A stretch of 48,437 nt of DNA, from NCBI GenBank assembly GCA_013698095.1, contig JACCVQ010000157.1, positions 1 through 48,437 on the forward strand. The letters run 5' to 3'. The stretch's first letter is position 1. Each line of letters opens with the position of its first letter. Below the pieces are notes generated by a model. The model ran no database searches and was not told the origin of the DNA. It worked only from the letters and a program-made list of their open reading frames with translations. This DNA comes from Chloroflexota bacterium (GTDB lineage: Bacteria; Chloroflexota; Limnocylindria; Limnocylindrales; CSP1-4). The position numbers and the translations under genes were made by a program. Of this stretch, positions 8,412 to 17,304 are shown piece after piece.

Positions 8412-8795
8412 CTACGGAAGAACCCGACCGAGCGCGTCCTGGAGCGCGGCTGCCAGCCCATCCGGCGTGAACGGCTTCTGGAGGAACGGGATGTGTCCCG
8501 CCAGGCCTGCCTGGAGGACGAAATCGTCGGGGTAGCCGGACATGTACAGCACCCGGGCCTCCGGCCGCTCGGCACTGAAGATCGCCGCGAGCTCGCGTCC
8601 ATTGATCCCGGGCATCACCACGTCGGTCAGCAGGAGGTGGATCGGGCCGCCGTGACGGCGCCCGATGGCCAGCGCCTCGTTGGCATCGGCCGCTCCGCGG
8701 CACGCCGGACGCTGATGTCGCGGATCGCGGCGGTGATCAGGATGCCGTCTGCGCTCTGGGATGCCGTCTGCGCTCTGGAGGGTCGGGCCGCGCGG
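8412..8795 (-). pseudogene. Remnant of a PAS-hybrid histidine kinase / response regulator
   Basis: The 3' part (8412 to about 8690) encodes the second half of a receiver domain: HGGPIHLLLTDVVMPGINGREL with the phospho-acceptor Asp, VLYMSGYPDD, and the Lys of FLQKPFT. The first beta strand and acidic pocket are missing. Directly upstream, in a different frame, DGILITAAIRDISVRRAAER (about 8749-8690) is the typical end of a PAS domain. The histidine-kinase core that should lie between them is absent, and a 19-bp tandem duplication sits at the edge. No start codon with a ribosome site serves the receiver frame. I read this as a deletion remnant of a hybrid sensor kinase. Confidence 0.6.
8741..8778. 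repeat. Perfect 19-bp tandem duplication
   Basis: The unit gatgccgtctgcgctctgg occurs twice head to tail (8741-8759 and 8760-8778) inside the decayed kinase remnant. Because 19 is not a multiple of 3 it shifts the reading frame. Confidence 0.9.
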
Positions 8796-9021
8796 TCCGC
8801 CCGGGACGGCCGTATCCCCGCAGGGCGTCCGGGACCGGGGTCCCAACCGGCGCTGCCCGGACGACGGGGCCATCGGCACGGGGGTCGGGCTTGCGAAGTC
8901 TGCCTGCCGATCGTGGATTGCGCATGACGGACTGTCATCGTTGAGCCGGCCGGCCGGCGATGAGCGGATTCTGACCATTGGGTGATGTCCGGTCGGGTTC
9001 GGGGCGCTCATCATTCGGGCC

Positions 9022-9234
9022 ATGACACCTCCAGCCCGCGAACCGCTCATCCAGCTCCGATCGGCCAATGAAGCAGCCGGCCCGCTCCTTCGAACGGGCC
9101 GTCGGACGCAGAACCAACCGCGCTGGCTGCCGTTCGAGGCTCCTGCCGCACAGGTGCGGCCGCGGTACCTCGCGTTCGCCGACGCGGACAGCCTCGCCCA
9201 CTTCCTTCGGGCTCGAGGGGCCGCCGCCGGCTGA
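9022..9234 (+). CDS. Small hypothetical protein (uncertain)
   Basis: This ATG-initiated frame of 70 codons has codon use similar to its neighbours and a protein-like C-terminal half (RPRYLAFADADSLAHFLRARG). No clear ribosome site precedes it and I know no family for it. It may be a genuine small gene between the kinase remnant and the cold-shock gene, or chance. Confidence 0.3.
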   Translation: MTPPAREPLIQLRSANEAAGPLLRTGRRTQNQPRWLPFEAPAAQVRPRYLAFADADSLAHFLRARGAAAG

Positions 9235-9412
9235 TTCCAGCTGCCTCTGGCGACCTCGAACGTCCGGGCGGGACCTCGCGATTGGGAGCGACGGCCGCGA
9301 AAGTGCTACCCTTGCGCCATTGCCGCTGTGGTGATGCTCCCGTGTGGTCGACCGCTTCTCGAACTGACCGTACGCCTGCAGATGTCGTTCGAGAAGATTT
9401 GTGGAGGTCACT

Positions 9413-9619
9413 GTGACCACCGGTACCATCAAGAAGGTCGTCTCCGAGCGAGGCTTCGGCTTCATCTCGGGTGAGGATGGCAAGGAATACTTCTTCCATC
9501 GTGACGGCCTGACGTCCTCCCTCGATTTCAATCGGCTCGCCGGCGGCGAGAAGGTCGAGTTCGAGATCGAGCAGAGCCCCAAAGGCGCTCGCGCGAAGAA
9601 CGTCGCCGCATCCGCCTGA
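9413..9619 (+). CDS. Cold-shock protein (CspA family)
   Basis: The product is 68 residues from a GTG at 9413, chosen because GGAGG lies 5 nt upstream; the in-frame GTG at 9401 would overlap that site. It is a single OB-fold cold-shock domain with RNP-1-like GFGFISGEDG and RNP-2-like YFFHRDGL. The family binds single-stranded RNA or DNA and acts as an RNA chaperone. The length is standard. A strong hairpin follows 15 bp after the stop, so it is probably monocistronic. Confidence 0.92.
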   Translation: MTTGTIKKVVSERGFGFISGEDGKEYFFHRDGLTSSLDFNRLAGGEKVEFEIEQSPKGARAKNVAASA

Positions 9620-9634
9620 TCTCAGGCAATCGAC

Positions 9635-9663
9635 CGACCGCCCGTTCCACGAACGGGCGGTCG
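9635..9663 (+). terminator. Terminator hairpin after the cold-shock gene
   Basis: A 13-bp perfect stem (CGACCGCCCGTTC with GAACGGGCGGTCG) with a CAC loop begins 15 bp past the stop and is followed by the weakly T-rich TTCC. Confidence 0.65.
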
Positions 9664-9720
9664 TTCCATCTCCGGCGACGCGTTGAGCGGGCCGCCGCCG
9701 ATTCGAACCAGAGGGCTCCC

Positions 9721-9978
9721 GTGACGAAGCGATCGAAATACGAGCAGGAACAGCGGAAGCTGCAGACCGTCCGGGTCAAGGAGATCGAGGCCGCCTGGCT
9801 CGGCTCGCTCCCGGCCGATCGGGCGAAGGCGTTCGTCGCCGCGGTGGAAGTGGCCCGCAACCGGCCCCCGACCCCGCCCCGCGAGAACATGGCGCCGGGC
9901 ACTCGCCCCAATCCGCCGCGCCCGGGCCACGAGCCGAAGGTCCCCAAGGAAGAGCGCCCGCGCCGACCGCGCGACTGA
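9721..9978 (+). CDS. Small basic hypothetical protein
   Basis: The product is 85 residues from a GTG at 9721. The N-terminal half is helical and charged (MTKRSKYEQEQRKLQTVRVKEIEAAWLGSLPADRAKAFVAAVEVA); the C-terminal half is disordered, Pro/Arg-rich and basic. The composition suggests nucleic-acid or acidic-partner binding, which is inference only. It lies between the cold-shock gene's terminator and a convergent HAD gene. I do not recognise a family. Confidence 0.5.
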   Translation: MTKRSKYEQEQRKLQTVRVKEIEAAWLGSLPADRAKAFVAAVEVARNRPPTPPRENMAPGTRPNPPRPGHEPKVPKEERPRRPRD

Positions 9979-9990
9979 ACGCGCACCGGC

Positions 9991-10623
9991 TCAGCCCAGG
10001 AGCCCGCGTCCCGTCAGCTCGCCGCGCAGGGCGGTCGCCCCGTTGAACGCGATGGCGTCGTAGCCGAGGTCCGCCGCGACCCGGACGTTGACGGCCGTGT
10101 CGTCGATGTAGACCGTCCGCGCCGGGTCAACGCCGTGGCGCTCGACGAGGATCGCGAAGATCGCCGGATCGGGCTTGATGATCCGCTCCGCGCCGGACAC
10201 GACGATCGCCTCGAACCAATCGAGGAAGGCGAACCGAGGTCGCGCTCGCTCGAACGTCTCGGCCGACCAGTTGGTGAGCGCGAGAAGCCGCACCTGACCG
10301 CCCAACCGGAGCTCGGCCACGATGGCGACCGTCTCCTGGATCGGGCCGCCGATCGTTTCCAGCCAACGGGTCCAGTACGCCTCGAGAGCTGCTGCGTGCT
10401 CCGGATGGTCGCGGACCAGGAGTGCCAACCCGTCCGCCCAGGATCGGCCGCGATCCTGCTCGGCGTTCCACTCGGGCGTCGCGACCTCCGCCAGGAAGCG
10501 CTCCATCGCGGCCTCGTCGCCGGCGAACACGCTCCGGAACAGATGGCGCGGGTTCCAGTCGAGCAGAACCCCACCCAGGTCGAACACCACGGCGGTTGGG
10601 CGGCTGGCAGTCGCATCGGGCAT
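9991..10623 (-). CDS. HAD-superfamily phosphatase, YihX-like
   Basis: The product is 210 residues. Motif I is VVFDLGGVLLDWN, the DLG variant in which the second Asp of the usual DxD is replaced, as in the YihX glucose-1-phosphate phosphatase subfamily. Motif II is LLALTNWS, the motif III Lys lies in ERIIKPDPAIF, and motif IV is VYIDDTAVNV. A helical cap lies between residues about 20 and 95. The expected activity is hydrolysis of a small sugar or nucleotide phosphate; the substrate cannot be read. It is divergent from the DUF4240 gene. Confidence 0.85.
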   Translation of the reverse strand: MPDATASRPTAVVFDLGGVLLDWNPRHLFRSVFAGDEAAMERFLAEVATPEWNAEQDRGRSWADGLALLVRDHPEHAAALEAYWTRWLETIGGPIQETVAIVAELRLGGQVRLLALTNWSAETFERARPRFAFLDWFEAIVVSGAERIIKPDPAIFAILVERHGVDPARTVYIDDTAVNVRVAADLGYDAIAFNGATALRGELTGRGLLG

Positions 10624-10750
10624 ACCCGGAGTGTGGCAGCGCCGGGCCGCGGCGCGGAGCGGTTGCCCGCGGATCGCTCCGACGCGTCACCATGGGGGCG
10701 ACGAGAAGTCGCCCAACGTGGGTGTCATCCGCCAGAACCGAGGAGAGGTC

Positions 10751-11206
10751 GTGGACGACAGCGAGTTCTGGGGATTGATCGACAAGCTCGACTGGTCCAA
10801 GGACGACGACGACGCCATCATCGAGCCCGCCGTCGTGGCTCTCGCGTTGATGCCGGACTCGCAGATCGCCGACTTCCAGCAGATCCTGGCTCGCAAGCTT
10901 CACGCCATCGACGGCCGCGCCTGGGCCCGCGCGAGCGGCCCGGAGATCTGGCTCGGCGAGCCGGATCGCGTGTCGGTCGACGGCTTTCTGTACGCCCGAG
11001 CCCTCGTCGTGGCCAATGGCCGCGAGTTCTACGAGGCGGTGAAGGTCGACCCCGCCACGATGCCCAAGGACAGCGATTTCGAGGCGCTCCTGATGCTCGC
11101 GGCCGACGCCTACGATCGCAAGACCGGGCTCGAGTGGGAGGAGCTGGACGACACCGACGTGTCCTACGAAACGTTCGCCAACGTGGCCGGCTGGCCGCAG
11201 CCCTAG
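10751..11206 (+). CDS. DUF4240-like protein
   Basis: The product is 151 residues. The GTG at 10751 is preceded by AGGAGAGG; the longer open frame upstream lacks a better start. It opens DDSEFWGLIDKLDWS and continues with a helix-rich acidic sequence (LMPDSQIADFQQILARKL), a Trp-rich strand (GPEIWLGEPDRVSVDGFLYARALVVANGREFY) and ends YDRKTGLEWEELDDTD. This pattern fits the DUF4240 family seen in Actinobacteria and Chloroflexota, whose function is unknown. Confidence 0.75.
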   Translation: MDDSEFWGLIDKLDWSKDDDDAIIEPAVVALALMPDSQIADFQQILARKLHAIDGRAWARASGPEIWLGEPDRVSVDGFLYARALVVANGREFYEAVKVDPATMPKDSDFEALLMLAADAYDRKTGLEWEELDDTDVSYETFANVAGWPQP

Positions 11207-11508
11207 CTCGTCCGATCGCACCCGACCGGTCAGGCGATCGCCAGTTGTGCGGTGGACGCGGGTGTTCCGTTCCTGTGCTGGCGCGACGAGCAGAACCGGC
11301 TCCGGAGCGCCGCGTCGGCGGCCGTCGTCGACTTGATCGGGCGGCACTCCCGGCCGGCACGCCGGCGCCGACCGATGATTCGGTGGCCGTCCGACCGTCT
11401 GATTGGGTGTCGTGCAGTGCATGACCTCGCTCGAGCGCCAGTTGGCGTCCGGGCGGCTGGCTCGACGAAGATGATCGGAGCCGGCCGATCGCCGTCCAAG
11501 GAGGCACC
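11207..11508. other. 302-bp stretch with no gene recognised
   Basis: No frame on either strand here has both a convincing start and protein-like content. It presumably holds the promoter of the VOC gene at 11509, whose ribosome site AAGGAGG lies at about 11499. Confidence 0.4.
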
Positions 11509-11904
11509 ATGACGTTCACCGATTCGCCCGCGTTCTCGAGCTTCGCTGTCCCCGACATCGACGCCGCTCGCACCTTCTATGGCCAGACGCTCGGTCTCGA
11601 CGTTCGCGATTCGTCCGAGGAGGGCCTGCTCGAGCTCCATGTCGGTGGCCCGACGCCGATCCTTGTCTATCCGAAGCCGGACCATCAGCCGGCCGTATTC
11701 ACGGTCCTGAACTTCCCGGTGCAGAGCGTCGACGCGGCCGTCGACGAGCTCAACGCCAAAGGGGTCGAGATGACCCGCTACGACCTCGGCGAAGAAGGCG
11801 GGCGTGGCGACGCGAAGGGCATCCATCGTGGCAACGGCCCCACGATCGCGTGGTTCACGGACCCGGCCGGCAACATCCTGTCGGTCCTCGAAGCCGGCTC
11901 CTGA
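11509..11904 (+). CDS. VOC-superfamily (glyoxalase/bleomycin-resistance-like) protein
   Basis: The product is 131 residues, with AAGGAGG 4-5 nt before the ATG. It has the paired beta-alpha-beta-beta-beta modules of the vicinal-oxygen-chelate fold: [26 protein letters not shown] first, then [24 protein letters not shown] and the closing [15 protein letters not shown] with the typical DPxGN loop and metal-site Glu. VOC members range from glyoxalase to antibiotic-binding proteins, so the substrate is unknown. A hairpin at 11944-11974 separates it from the MFS gene. Confidence 0.88.
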   Translation: MTFTDSPAFSSFAVPDIDAARTFYGQTLGLDVRDSSEEGLLELHVGGPTPILVYPKPDHQPAVFTVLNFPVQSVDAAVDELNAKGVEMTRYDLGEEGGRGDAKGIHRGNGPTIAWFTDPAGNILSVLEAGS

Positions 11905-11943
11905 TCCGCCTGCGTCGGTCGAGCCGACGCCACGTGCTCTTCG

Positions 11944-11974
11944 AACGCGCCGGTCCCAGTCGGGCCGGCGCGTT
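11944..11974 (+). terminator. Hairpin after the VOC gene
   Basis: A 10-bp perfect stem (AACGCGCCGG with CCGGCGCGTT) and 11-nt loop lies 40 bp after the VOC stop and before the MFS gene. No U-tract follows. Confidence 0.5.
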
Positions 11975-12013
11975 GCATCGTCCGGGCCGCGGGCCGGGTC
12001 GCGCGGCCCCACA

Positions 12014-13285
12014 ATGGCGCCCGTGACCGCGCTGCAGCCCCGAGGTCCGCTCCTCCGCGACCCCCTGTTCGGGCGGATCTGGTTCATCCAAGCCTCGACC
12101 CAGGTCGGGGGCAACATGGCCCTCTTTGCGCTGACGATCCTCGTTTTCGCGACGACCCGCTCGAATGCCGCGGTCAGCGCCCTGGTGATGTCGTTCCTGA
12201 TCCCGACGATCCTTCTGTCGTCCTTCGCCGGCGTCCTCGTCGATCGCCTCGACGTTCGCTGGGCCCTCATCGTCCCGAACACGATCCGGACGCTCCTGAC
12301 CCTCGGGCTGGCGGTTGCCGGCGCGAACGTCGCCATCCTGCTCGTGCTGAACCTGGGGATCAGCCTGACGACCGTCGTCCTGACTCCGGCGGAGGCGTCG
12401 ATGATCCCGCGGGTCGTGCCGAAGGCCCAGCTCGAGACGGCGATGGGCATCTTCAACCTGACCCTCCAGGGGGCGTTCGCCGTCGGGTTCGCGTTTCTCG
12501 GGCCGGTGATGGTGACCATCGCCGGGCCGTCGTTCGTGCTGTTGGTCGTGACCGTGTTCTACGCCGCCGCGACCGTCGCGACCCTGGGCCTTCCGCCTGC
12601 GCCGCCGGTCGAGCGACCGCGTGACACGACGCGCCACGCGCTCCACGAGCCGATCACCCAGCTCCACGAGGGGCTCGTCGCGATCGGCGGCGACCGCGAG
12701 GTGGGCCGGCCACTGATCCACCTCGCCGCGGCGGCGTCCCTCGTCGGCGTGATCGGGGTTCTCGGCCCCAACCTTGCGGCGAGCCTCGGGCTCGACCCGA
12801 AGGACCTCGTCGTCGTCGTCCTGCCGCTCGGTCTCGGGGTCGTGGCCGGCGTCTTCGGCCTGCGCCGGTTGGGCGAGGACGTGCCCCGGCGCCGGGCGGG
12901 AGAGGTGGGCCTCATCACATTCTCCCTGCTGGCGGCCGGGATCTCGGCGGTCGGGCCGGTCGGGCTCGAAGCCGGCCTGCCGGTCATCCCGATCGTCGTC
13001 GTCCTGGCCCTCCTGGCCGGCGCCGCCTACGCCGCGACCACGGTCTCGGCCCAGACCGCGCTGTTCGAGAACATGGCGGCCGGCGTCCGCGGCCGGGTGT
13101 TCGGCGTTCTGGCCTCGATCGTGAGCGCCGCCAGCCTCCTGCCGATCCTCGTCGCCGGGCCGCTCGCGGACCAGATCTCGGGACCGCTCGTGATGACGAT
13201 CACCGCGGCCGGCGTCCTGTTGGTCGCGCTGTGGTCGGCGACGTTGTTCGGGCCGCGCGCCGGATCGCGGCGCGAGCCCGCCTGA
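12014..13285 (+). CDS. MFS transporter (MFS_3 / EntS-like exporter)
   Basis: The product is 423 residues from the ATG at 12014, with about 12 hydrophobic helices. Distinctive points are the N-terminal LLRDPLFGRIWFIQASTQVGGNM, the loop 2-3 motif GVLVDRLDVRWALI, and LTPAEASMIPRVVPKAQLETAMG, typical of the MFS_3/enterobactin-exporter group. A cytoplasmic loop of about 60 residues lies between the two halves. The substrate is unknown; this family often exports drugs or siderophores. The cupin gene begins 19 bp downstream, so they are probably co-transcribed. Confidence 0.87.
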   Translation: MAPVTALQPRGPLLRDPLFGRIWFIQASTQVGGNMALFALTILVFATTRSNAAVSALVMSFLIPTILLSSFAGVLVDRLDVRWALIVPNTIRTLLTLGLAVAGANVAILLVLNLGISLTTVVLTPAEASMIPRVVPKAQLETAMGIFNLTLQGAFAVGFAFLGPVMVTIAGPSFVLLVVTVFYAAATVATLGLPPAPPVERPRDTTRHALHEPITQLHEGLVAIGGDREVGRPLIHLAAAASLVGVIGVLGPNLAASLGLDPKDLVVVVLPLGLGVVAGVFGLRRLGEDVPRRRAGEVGLITFSLLAAGISAVGPVGLEAGLPVIPIVVVLALLAGAAYAATTVSAQTALFENMAAGVRGRVFGVLASIVSAASLLPILVAGPLADQISGPLVMTITAAGVLLVALWSATLFGPRAGSRREPA

Positions 13286-13304
13286 TGTCACCGACGGAGG
13301 AGCC

Positions 13305-13700
13305 ATGAACGACCAGGACCAGGCGGCGAACACGATCGTCCCGTTCGACGATCTCGAGCACAGTGCGCACGCCCACGAATTCGTCGGGGCCGAGCACGGC
13401 GGCGTGCCTTTCTCGGTGATCCTCGTCCATTCGCAGCCGGGCGTCGGCCCCAAGCTCCATCGACATCCGTATGCCGAGGTGTTCATCGTCCACGATGGCG
13501 AGGCGACGTTCCGGATCGGGGCCGACACGGTGGTGGTCGGTGGCGGCCATGTCGTCGTCAGCCCGCCCGGCGAGGCTCACGGCTTCACGAACTCCGGCCC
13601 GGGCGAGCTTCGGCTGACCTCGATCCATGGTGCCGGCCGGTTCGACACGGAGTGGCTGGCCGGTCCCGACCCGACCTGGACATCGAAGCCGCGGGCGTGA
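13305..13700 (+). CDS. Cupin-domain protein
   Basis: The product is 131 residues, with GGAGG 5 nt before the ATG. It is a single small cupin barrel: motif 1 is HRHPYAEVFIVHDGEATF (two His and a Glu as metal ligands) and motif 2 is VSPPGEAHGFTNSGPGELRLTSI with the fourth ligand His. Such proteins bind a divalent metal and may be isomerases, dioxygenases or sugar-binding proteins; nothing here specifies which. It lies between the exporter and the ung gene on the same strand. Confidence 0.88.
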   Translation: MNDQDQAANTIVPFDDLEHSAHAHEFVGAEHGGVPFSVILVHSQPGVGPKLHRHPYAEVFIVHDGEATFRIGADTVVVGGGHVVVSPPGEAHGFTNSGPGELRLTSIHGAGRFDTEWLAGPDPTWTSKPRA

Positions 13701-13752
13701 GGCGGGCGCAGGCGGGGAGCCGAAGGGCGCGGCGACGCCCACGATCGGCGCC

Positions 13753-14445
13753 ATGATCGAAACGATTCCGGCTGCGTGGCGCGGAGTCCTCGCCGATGCC
13801 ATCGCGGCGCCGACCCTACGAGGGCTCGAGTCGTTTCTCGACGCCGAGCGCGCTCGGGCCGATACCGAGGTCTATCCCGCCCCGGACGATGTCTTCACCG
13901 CCCTCCGGCTGACCGCGCCCGACGCGGTCCGGGCTGTGATCCTTGGCCAGGACCCGTATCACGGTGCCGGTGAAGCCCACGGCCTGTGCTTCTCGGTTCG
14001 AGCGGGCACGAAGATCCCGCCGTCGCTCCGGAACATCGTGCGCGAATGGGCTGACGACCTGGCGCTCCCGCTGCCGGCCTCGGGCTCGCTGGAGCGCTGG
14101 GCGCGCCACGGCGTGCTCCTCCTTAATACGGTCATGACCGTCCGTCGGGACGAGCCGAACAGCCACCGCCGCCAAGGCTGGGAGCCGTTCACCGACGCGA
14201 TCATCCGGGCGCTCGCCGCCGGTCCGGATCCGGTCGCCTTCCTGCTGTGGGGCGCGCCTGCCCAGGCGGAGCGCGAGCTGATCGGCGACCAGCATGTCGT
14301 CCTCGTGTCGAACCATCCGTCGCCGCTCTCGGCCAACAATCCGCCGATCCCGTTTCTCGGTTCGCGGCCGTTCAGCCGCGCCAATGCGCGGCTTGCCGAG
14401 GTAGGCCGCCCGGCGATCGACTGGAGCCTTGGCGAGGACGGCTGA
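13753..14445 (+). CDS. ung: Uracil-DNA glycosylase, family 1 (first copy)
   Basis: The product is 230 residues from the ATG at 13753. It removes uracil from DNA to start base-excision repair. The family-1 catalytic set is complete: GQDPYH (Asp67, Tyr69), the uracil-stacking Phe80 in GLCFSV, Asn125 in LLLNTVMTV, and the minor-groove loop HPSPLS with the His and the intercalating Leu. The Pro-rich KIPPSLRNI loop is also present. The length is normal. A second, divergent copy lies at 35688. The preceding cupin gene ends 52 bp upstream. Confidence 0.93.
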   Translation: MIETIPAAWRGVLADAIAAPTLRGLESFLDAERARADTEVYPAPDDVFTALRLTAPDAVRAVILGQDPYHGAGEAHGLCFSVRAGTKIPPSLRNIVREWADDLALPLPASGSLERWARHGVLLLNTVMTVRRDEPNSHRRQGWEPFTDAIIRALAAGPDPVAFLLWGAPAQAERELIGDQHVVLVSNHPSPLSANNPPIPFLGSRPFSRANARLAEVGRPAIDWSLGEDG

Positions 14446-14551
14446 ACCAGGCGAGCGCGGCCCCGGCCGGCCAGGACGGTGGCCGGCGCACGATCCTGCG
14501 CCCTCGGCGGCACTGTGCTGCCTCGACACGACGGCCGATCCGTCGTTCGTG

Positions 14552-14698
14552 ATGCCTCTCGTCGAGTTCTCGACTAGCGTCCCATTGCACACGATCGAAA
14601 ACCCGGGTCCCGAGGACCTCGTCGTCATCGGCGTGGAGCTGCGGGAGTCGCGCTCGTCCGGGAGCCGGACGACCACGACCGCAGAAACGCCAGGCTGA
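14552..14698 (+). pseudogene. Possible cupin-like gene fragment
   Basis: A short frame reads MPLVEFSTSVPLHTIENPGPEDLVVIGVELRE. It resembles the last strands of a cupin, in which a His is followed by xxENxGxEDLVVIxVE. No N-terminal barrel precedes it in frame. Probably a leftover of a degraded cupin gene; low confidence. Confidence 0.3.
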
Positions 14699-14702
14699 AC
14701 GA

Positions 14703-15074
14703 TCAGTCGGTCGGCGTCGGCTCCATCGGCGTCATCAGCTGGAAGTAGTTGTGGTCCGGGTCGGCCAAGGTGGCGATCGAGACGTCAGGGCCACCGTCGA
14801 AGCCGTACGGCTCGCGGACGACGATCGCCCCAGCGGCCTTCATCCGATCGAACTCGCCCTGGACGTCGGCGGTCTCGATGTTCCAGATGAGCCGGCCGGG
14901 CTGCGCGTTCTGGCCGGTGACCTGGTCGTGCGGGCCGATCGTGAGCCAGCCCGAACCGATCGCCCAGCCCGTGTATCCGCCCTCCGACATTGCGGGTGCC
15001 CCGAACAGCTTCGTGTAGTAGTCAGCGAGCCGCTGCGGATCGGCCGAGCCGATCAGGATGCTGTTGAAGTCCAT
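14703..15074 (-). CDS. VOC-superfamily protein
   Basis: The product is 123 residues from the ATG at 15074, preceded by GGGAGG. It carries FNSILIGSADPQRLADYYTKLFG at the start, IWNIETADVQGEFDRMKAAGAIVVREP in the second module and the end motif TLADPDHNYFQLM with the usual metal-site pattern. It resembles small glyoxalase-like proteins of unknown substrate. It is divergent from the MFS-cNMP gene, leaving about 205 bp of shared upstream region with a 12-bp tandem repeat. Confidence 0.87.
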   Translation of the reverse strand: MDFNSILIGSADPQRLADYYTKLFGAPAMSEGGYTGWAIGSGWLTIGPHDQVTGQNAQPGRLIWNIETADVQGEFDRMKAAGAIVVREPYGFDGGPDVSIATLADPDHNYFQLMTPMEPTPTD

Positions 15075-15208
15075 CGATGTCCTCCCGTGCTGCCGTCGCC
15101 ATGGCATGTCCGTGGCGGACGGCTCGCTACTGGGTCAGACGATACCGGGTCGCCAAACTCATCGGCCGCCGCGCTTCGGTGATGGCCTCCGTGAACGGCG
15201 CGCGACGC

Positions 15209-15232
15209 GAGACGCGACACGAGACGCGACAC
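15209..15232. repeat. 12-bp perfect tandem repeat upstream of the MFS-cNMP gene
   Basis: gagacgcgacac is present twice in direct succession, with a partial third unit before it. It lies about 50 bp upstream of the MFS-cNMP ATG and could be a slippage product or a binding site. Confidence 0.7.
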
Positions 15233-15279
15233 GCGCGTGAGCGGCGTACCGTACCCGGAACCGTCACCCAGGAGTCACG

Positions 15280-17010
15280 ATGTCCGACGGCCCAGCGTCC
15301 ATGGCGCCGGACGCGGCACCGGCCGCGGAACCGCGCGCGATCCGGGCCGCCCTCGCCGGGCTTCGCGAGGCCCTCTCGAACGACGCGATCCGGCGCCTCG
15401 GCATCTCGTGGATGCTCGGCGTCGCTGCTGACGCCGCCCTGGTCGTCGTCACCCTGGTGACCGTCTTCAACCGCGGCGGCGTCCTCGCCGCAGGCTTGAT
15501 CGGCGCCATCCGGATGGTCCCCGCCGTCGCCGCCGGGATGCTGTCGGGCTCGATGGTCGAGCGCTTCCGGGGCGATCGGATCCTCGTCGCGCTCGGCCTG
15601 ATCCGGGCGTTCAGCGCCGCGTTGACCGCCTACGCGATCGCGACGGCCGGTCCGAGCGTCGACGACAAGCAGATCACGATGGTCCTGTTGTTCATCGCGG
15701 CCTGCCTCGCCGCAGCGTCGGGAGCACCGGTCCGACCGACCCAGGTGACGCTGATGCCGGCTGTTGCCCGGAGCCCGCGCGAGCTCGTCGCCGCCAACAC
15801 GGTCTGGAGCACGGGGGAGGGCCTCGGCGCGTTCCTCGGGCCGTTCATCGCCGGAGCGATGATGGCGGTCGGGGCGCACCGCGGCGTGGCGGGCCTCGCC
15901 GCGCTGGCCTTCGTGGTGACCGCGGTGATCGCGCTCGGACTGAAATTCGAACAGGCCTCCGATGCCGGCGGCGGCCGTCGGCCCACCGGCGGGTTCCGGA
16001 TCAAGGACGGCATCCGGGCGGTCCGCGCCAAGTCGGTCCTCGCCTGGACGATGCTCGGCACGTTCGGCCAGGTCGTGACCCGCGGGCTCCTCAACGCTCT
16101 GCTCGTCGTCGCGTCGATCGAGCTGATCCGGCTCGGTCAGTCGGGGCTGGGGCTGCTCAGCGCGGCCCTCGGCCTCGGCGGGCTCGCCGGCGCATTCTTC
16201 GCGATGGCGTCGACCCGATCGGAGCGACTGGTCCGGACCGAGATCGTCGCCCTCGTCTTCTGGGGCCTGCCGCTGGCGGCCATCGGGCTGATCCCGGAGT
16301 TCGAGTTCGCGCTTGCGGCAATGATCGTGATCGGCGTCGCAAACGCCACGTACGACGTCGCGCTGTTCACGATCCTCCAGCGCGCCAGCTCGAACGACGA
16401 CCGCGGCCCGGTCCTGTCGCTTCTCGAAGGCGTCATCGGGCTTGGCGCCATCGCCGGCAGCCTCCTCGCCCCGCTCCTGACCTTCATCTTCGGCGTACGC
16501 GGCGCGCTGATCGTGGCGGGACTGATCCTGCCGGTCATCGCGATCTTGCTGTACCTCCGGATCGGCCATGAGCAGCGGATCACAGTGGTGAACGAGGCTG
16601 TGATCAAGCTCCTGCGCAGCGTCCCCGCGTTCGCCGAGCTGCCGATGACCGCGGTCGAGCGGGTCGCCGCGGGTCTCGTGCCGTTCAGCGCCCAGAGCGG
16701 GACCGCGCTCATGACCCAGGGCGAGCCCGGTGATCGATTCATCGTGATCGAGTCGGGCGAGATTGAGGTCATCGTCGACGGACGGCCGATTCACCGCCTC
16801 GGGCCGGGTGCCGGCGTTGGCGAGATCGCCCTGCTGCGCCGAAGCCCGCGCACGGCGACGGTCATCGCCACAACGGACGTCACGGGCCACAGCGTCGATG
16901 CCTCGACGTTCCTTGCCGCGGTCGCGGGACCCGCCGCCGCGGCCGTGACGGAGCGGATGGCCCAGGCGAACCTGATGCGGGCCGGTGGCACGACGCGCGC
17001 GGTCGACTGA
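15280..17010 (+). CDS. MFS transporter fused to a cyclic-nucleotide-binding domain
   Basis: The product is 576 residues. Residues about 40-440 form a 12-helix major-facilitator core (motifs LSGSMVERFRGDRILVALG and SGAPVRPTQVTLMPAVARSPRELVAAN). Residues about 455-560 form a cNMP-binding domain beginning VPAFAELPMTAVERVAAGL, with MTQGEPGDRFIVIESGEIEV and the phosphate-binding cassette GEIALLRRSPRTATV; its Glu and Arg are intact, so cAMP or cGMP binding is plausible. Transport would then be gated by the nucleotide. A large class III nucleotide cyclase is encoded on the same strand about 660 bp downstream. The substrate is unknown. Confidence 0.9.
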   Translation: MSDGPASMAPDAAPAAEPRAIRAALAGLREALSNDAIRRLGISWMLGVAADAALVVVTLVTVFNRGGVLAAGLIGAIRMVPAVAAGMLSGSMVERFRGDRILVALGLIRAFSAALTAYAIATAGPSVDDKQITMVLLFIAACLAAASGAPVRPTQVTLMPAVARSPRELVAANTVWSTGEGLGAFLGPFIAGAMMAVGAHRGVAGLAALAFVVTAVIALGLKFEQASDAGGGRRPTGGFRIKDGIRAVRAKSVLAWTMLGTFGQVVTRGLLNALLVVASIELIRLGQSGLGLLSAALGLGGLAGAFFAMASTRSERLVRTEIVALVFWGLPLAAIGLIPEFEFALAAMIVIGVANATYDVALFTILQRASSNDDRGPVLSLLEGVIGLGAIAGSLLAPLLTFIFGVRGALIVAGLILPVIAILLYLRIGHEQRITVVNEAVIKLLRSVPAFAELPMTAVERVAAGLVPFSAQSGTALMTQGEPGDRFIVIESGEIEVIVDGRPIHRLGPGAGVGEIALLRRSPRTATVIATTDVTGHSVDASTFLAAVAGPAAAAVTERMAQANLMRAGGTTRAVD

Positions 17011-17304
17011 ACCGGGGTCGGTTGCGCCGGTGGCGTATGCAGCACGTGAATGAGATTTTGGGTCAGCGTGCGTGACCACGCTCAGAGCTCGTTCCCTCTG
17101 AGATCGCTGACTCGGAATCGTCTGGGTGAGCTGCATCGAGCAGAGCTCGAGTTCATTGCCGCGCGAATGGCCGTCAGGGCCGCGCCCGGGACCCACGCCG
17201 CCACCGCGTCCCGAGCGAGCTGCTCGTCGGTCGACCTCACACCGCGCACGGTAGCGGGGGCCCGGTCGTCGCGCACCTCGCGCGGGCATCGCTACCATCA
17301 CGCC

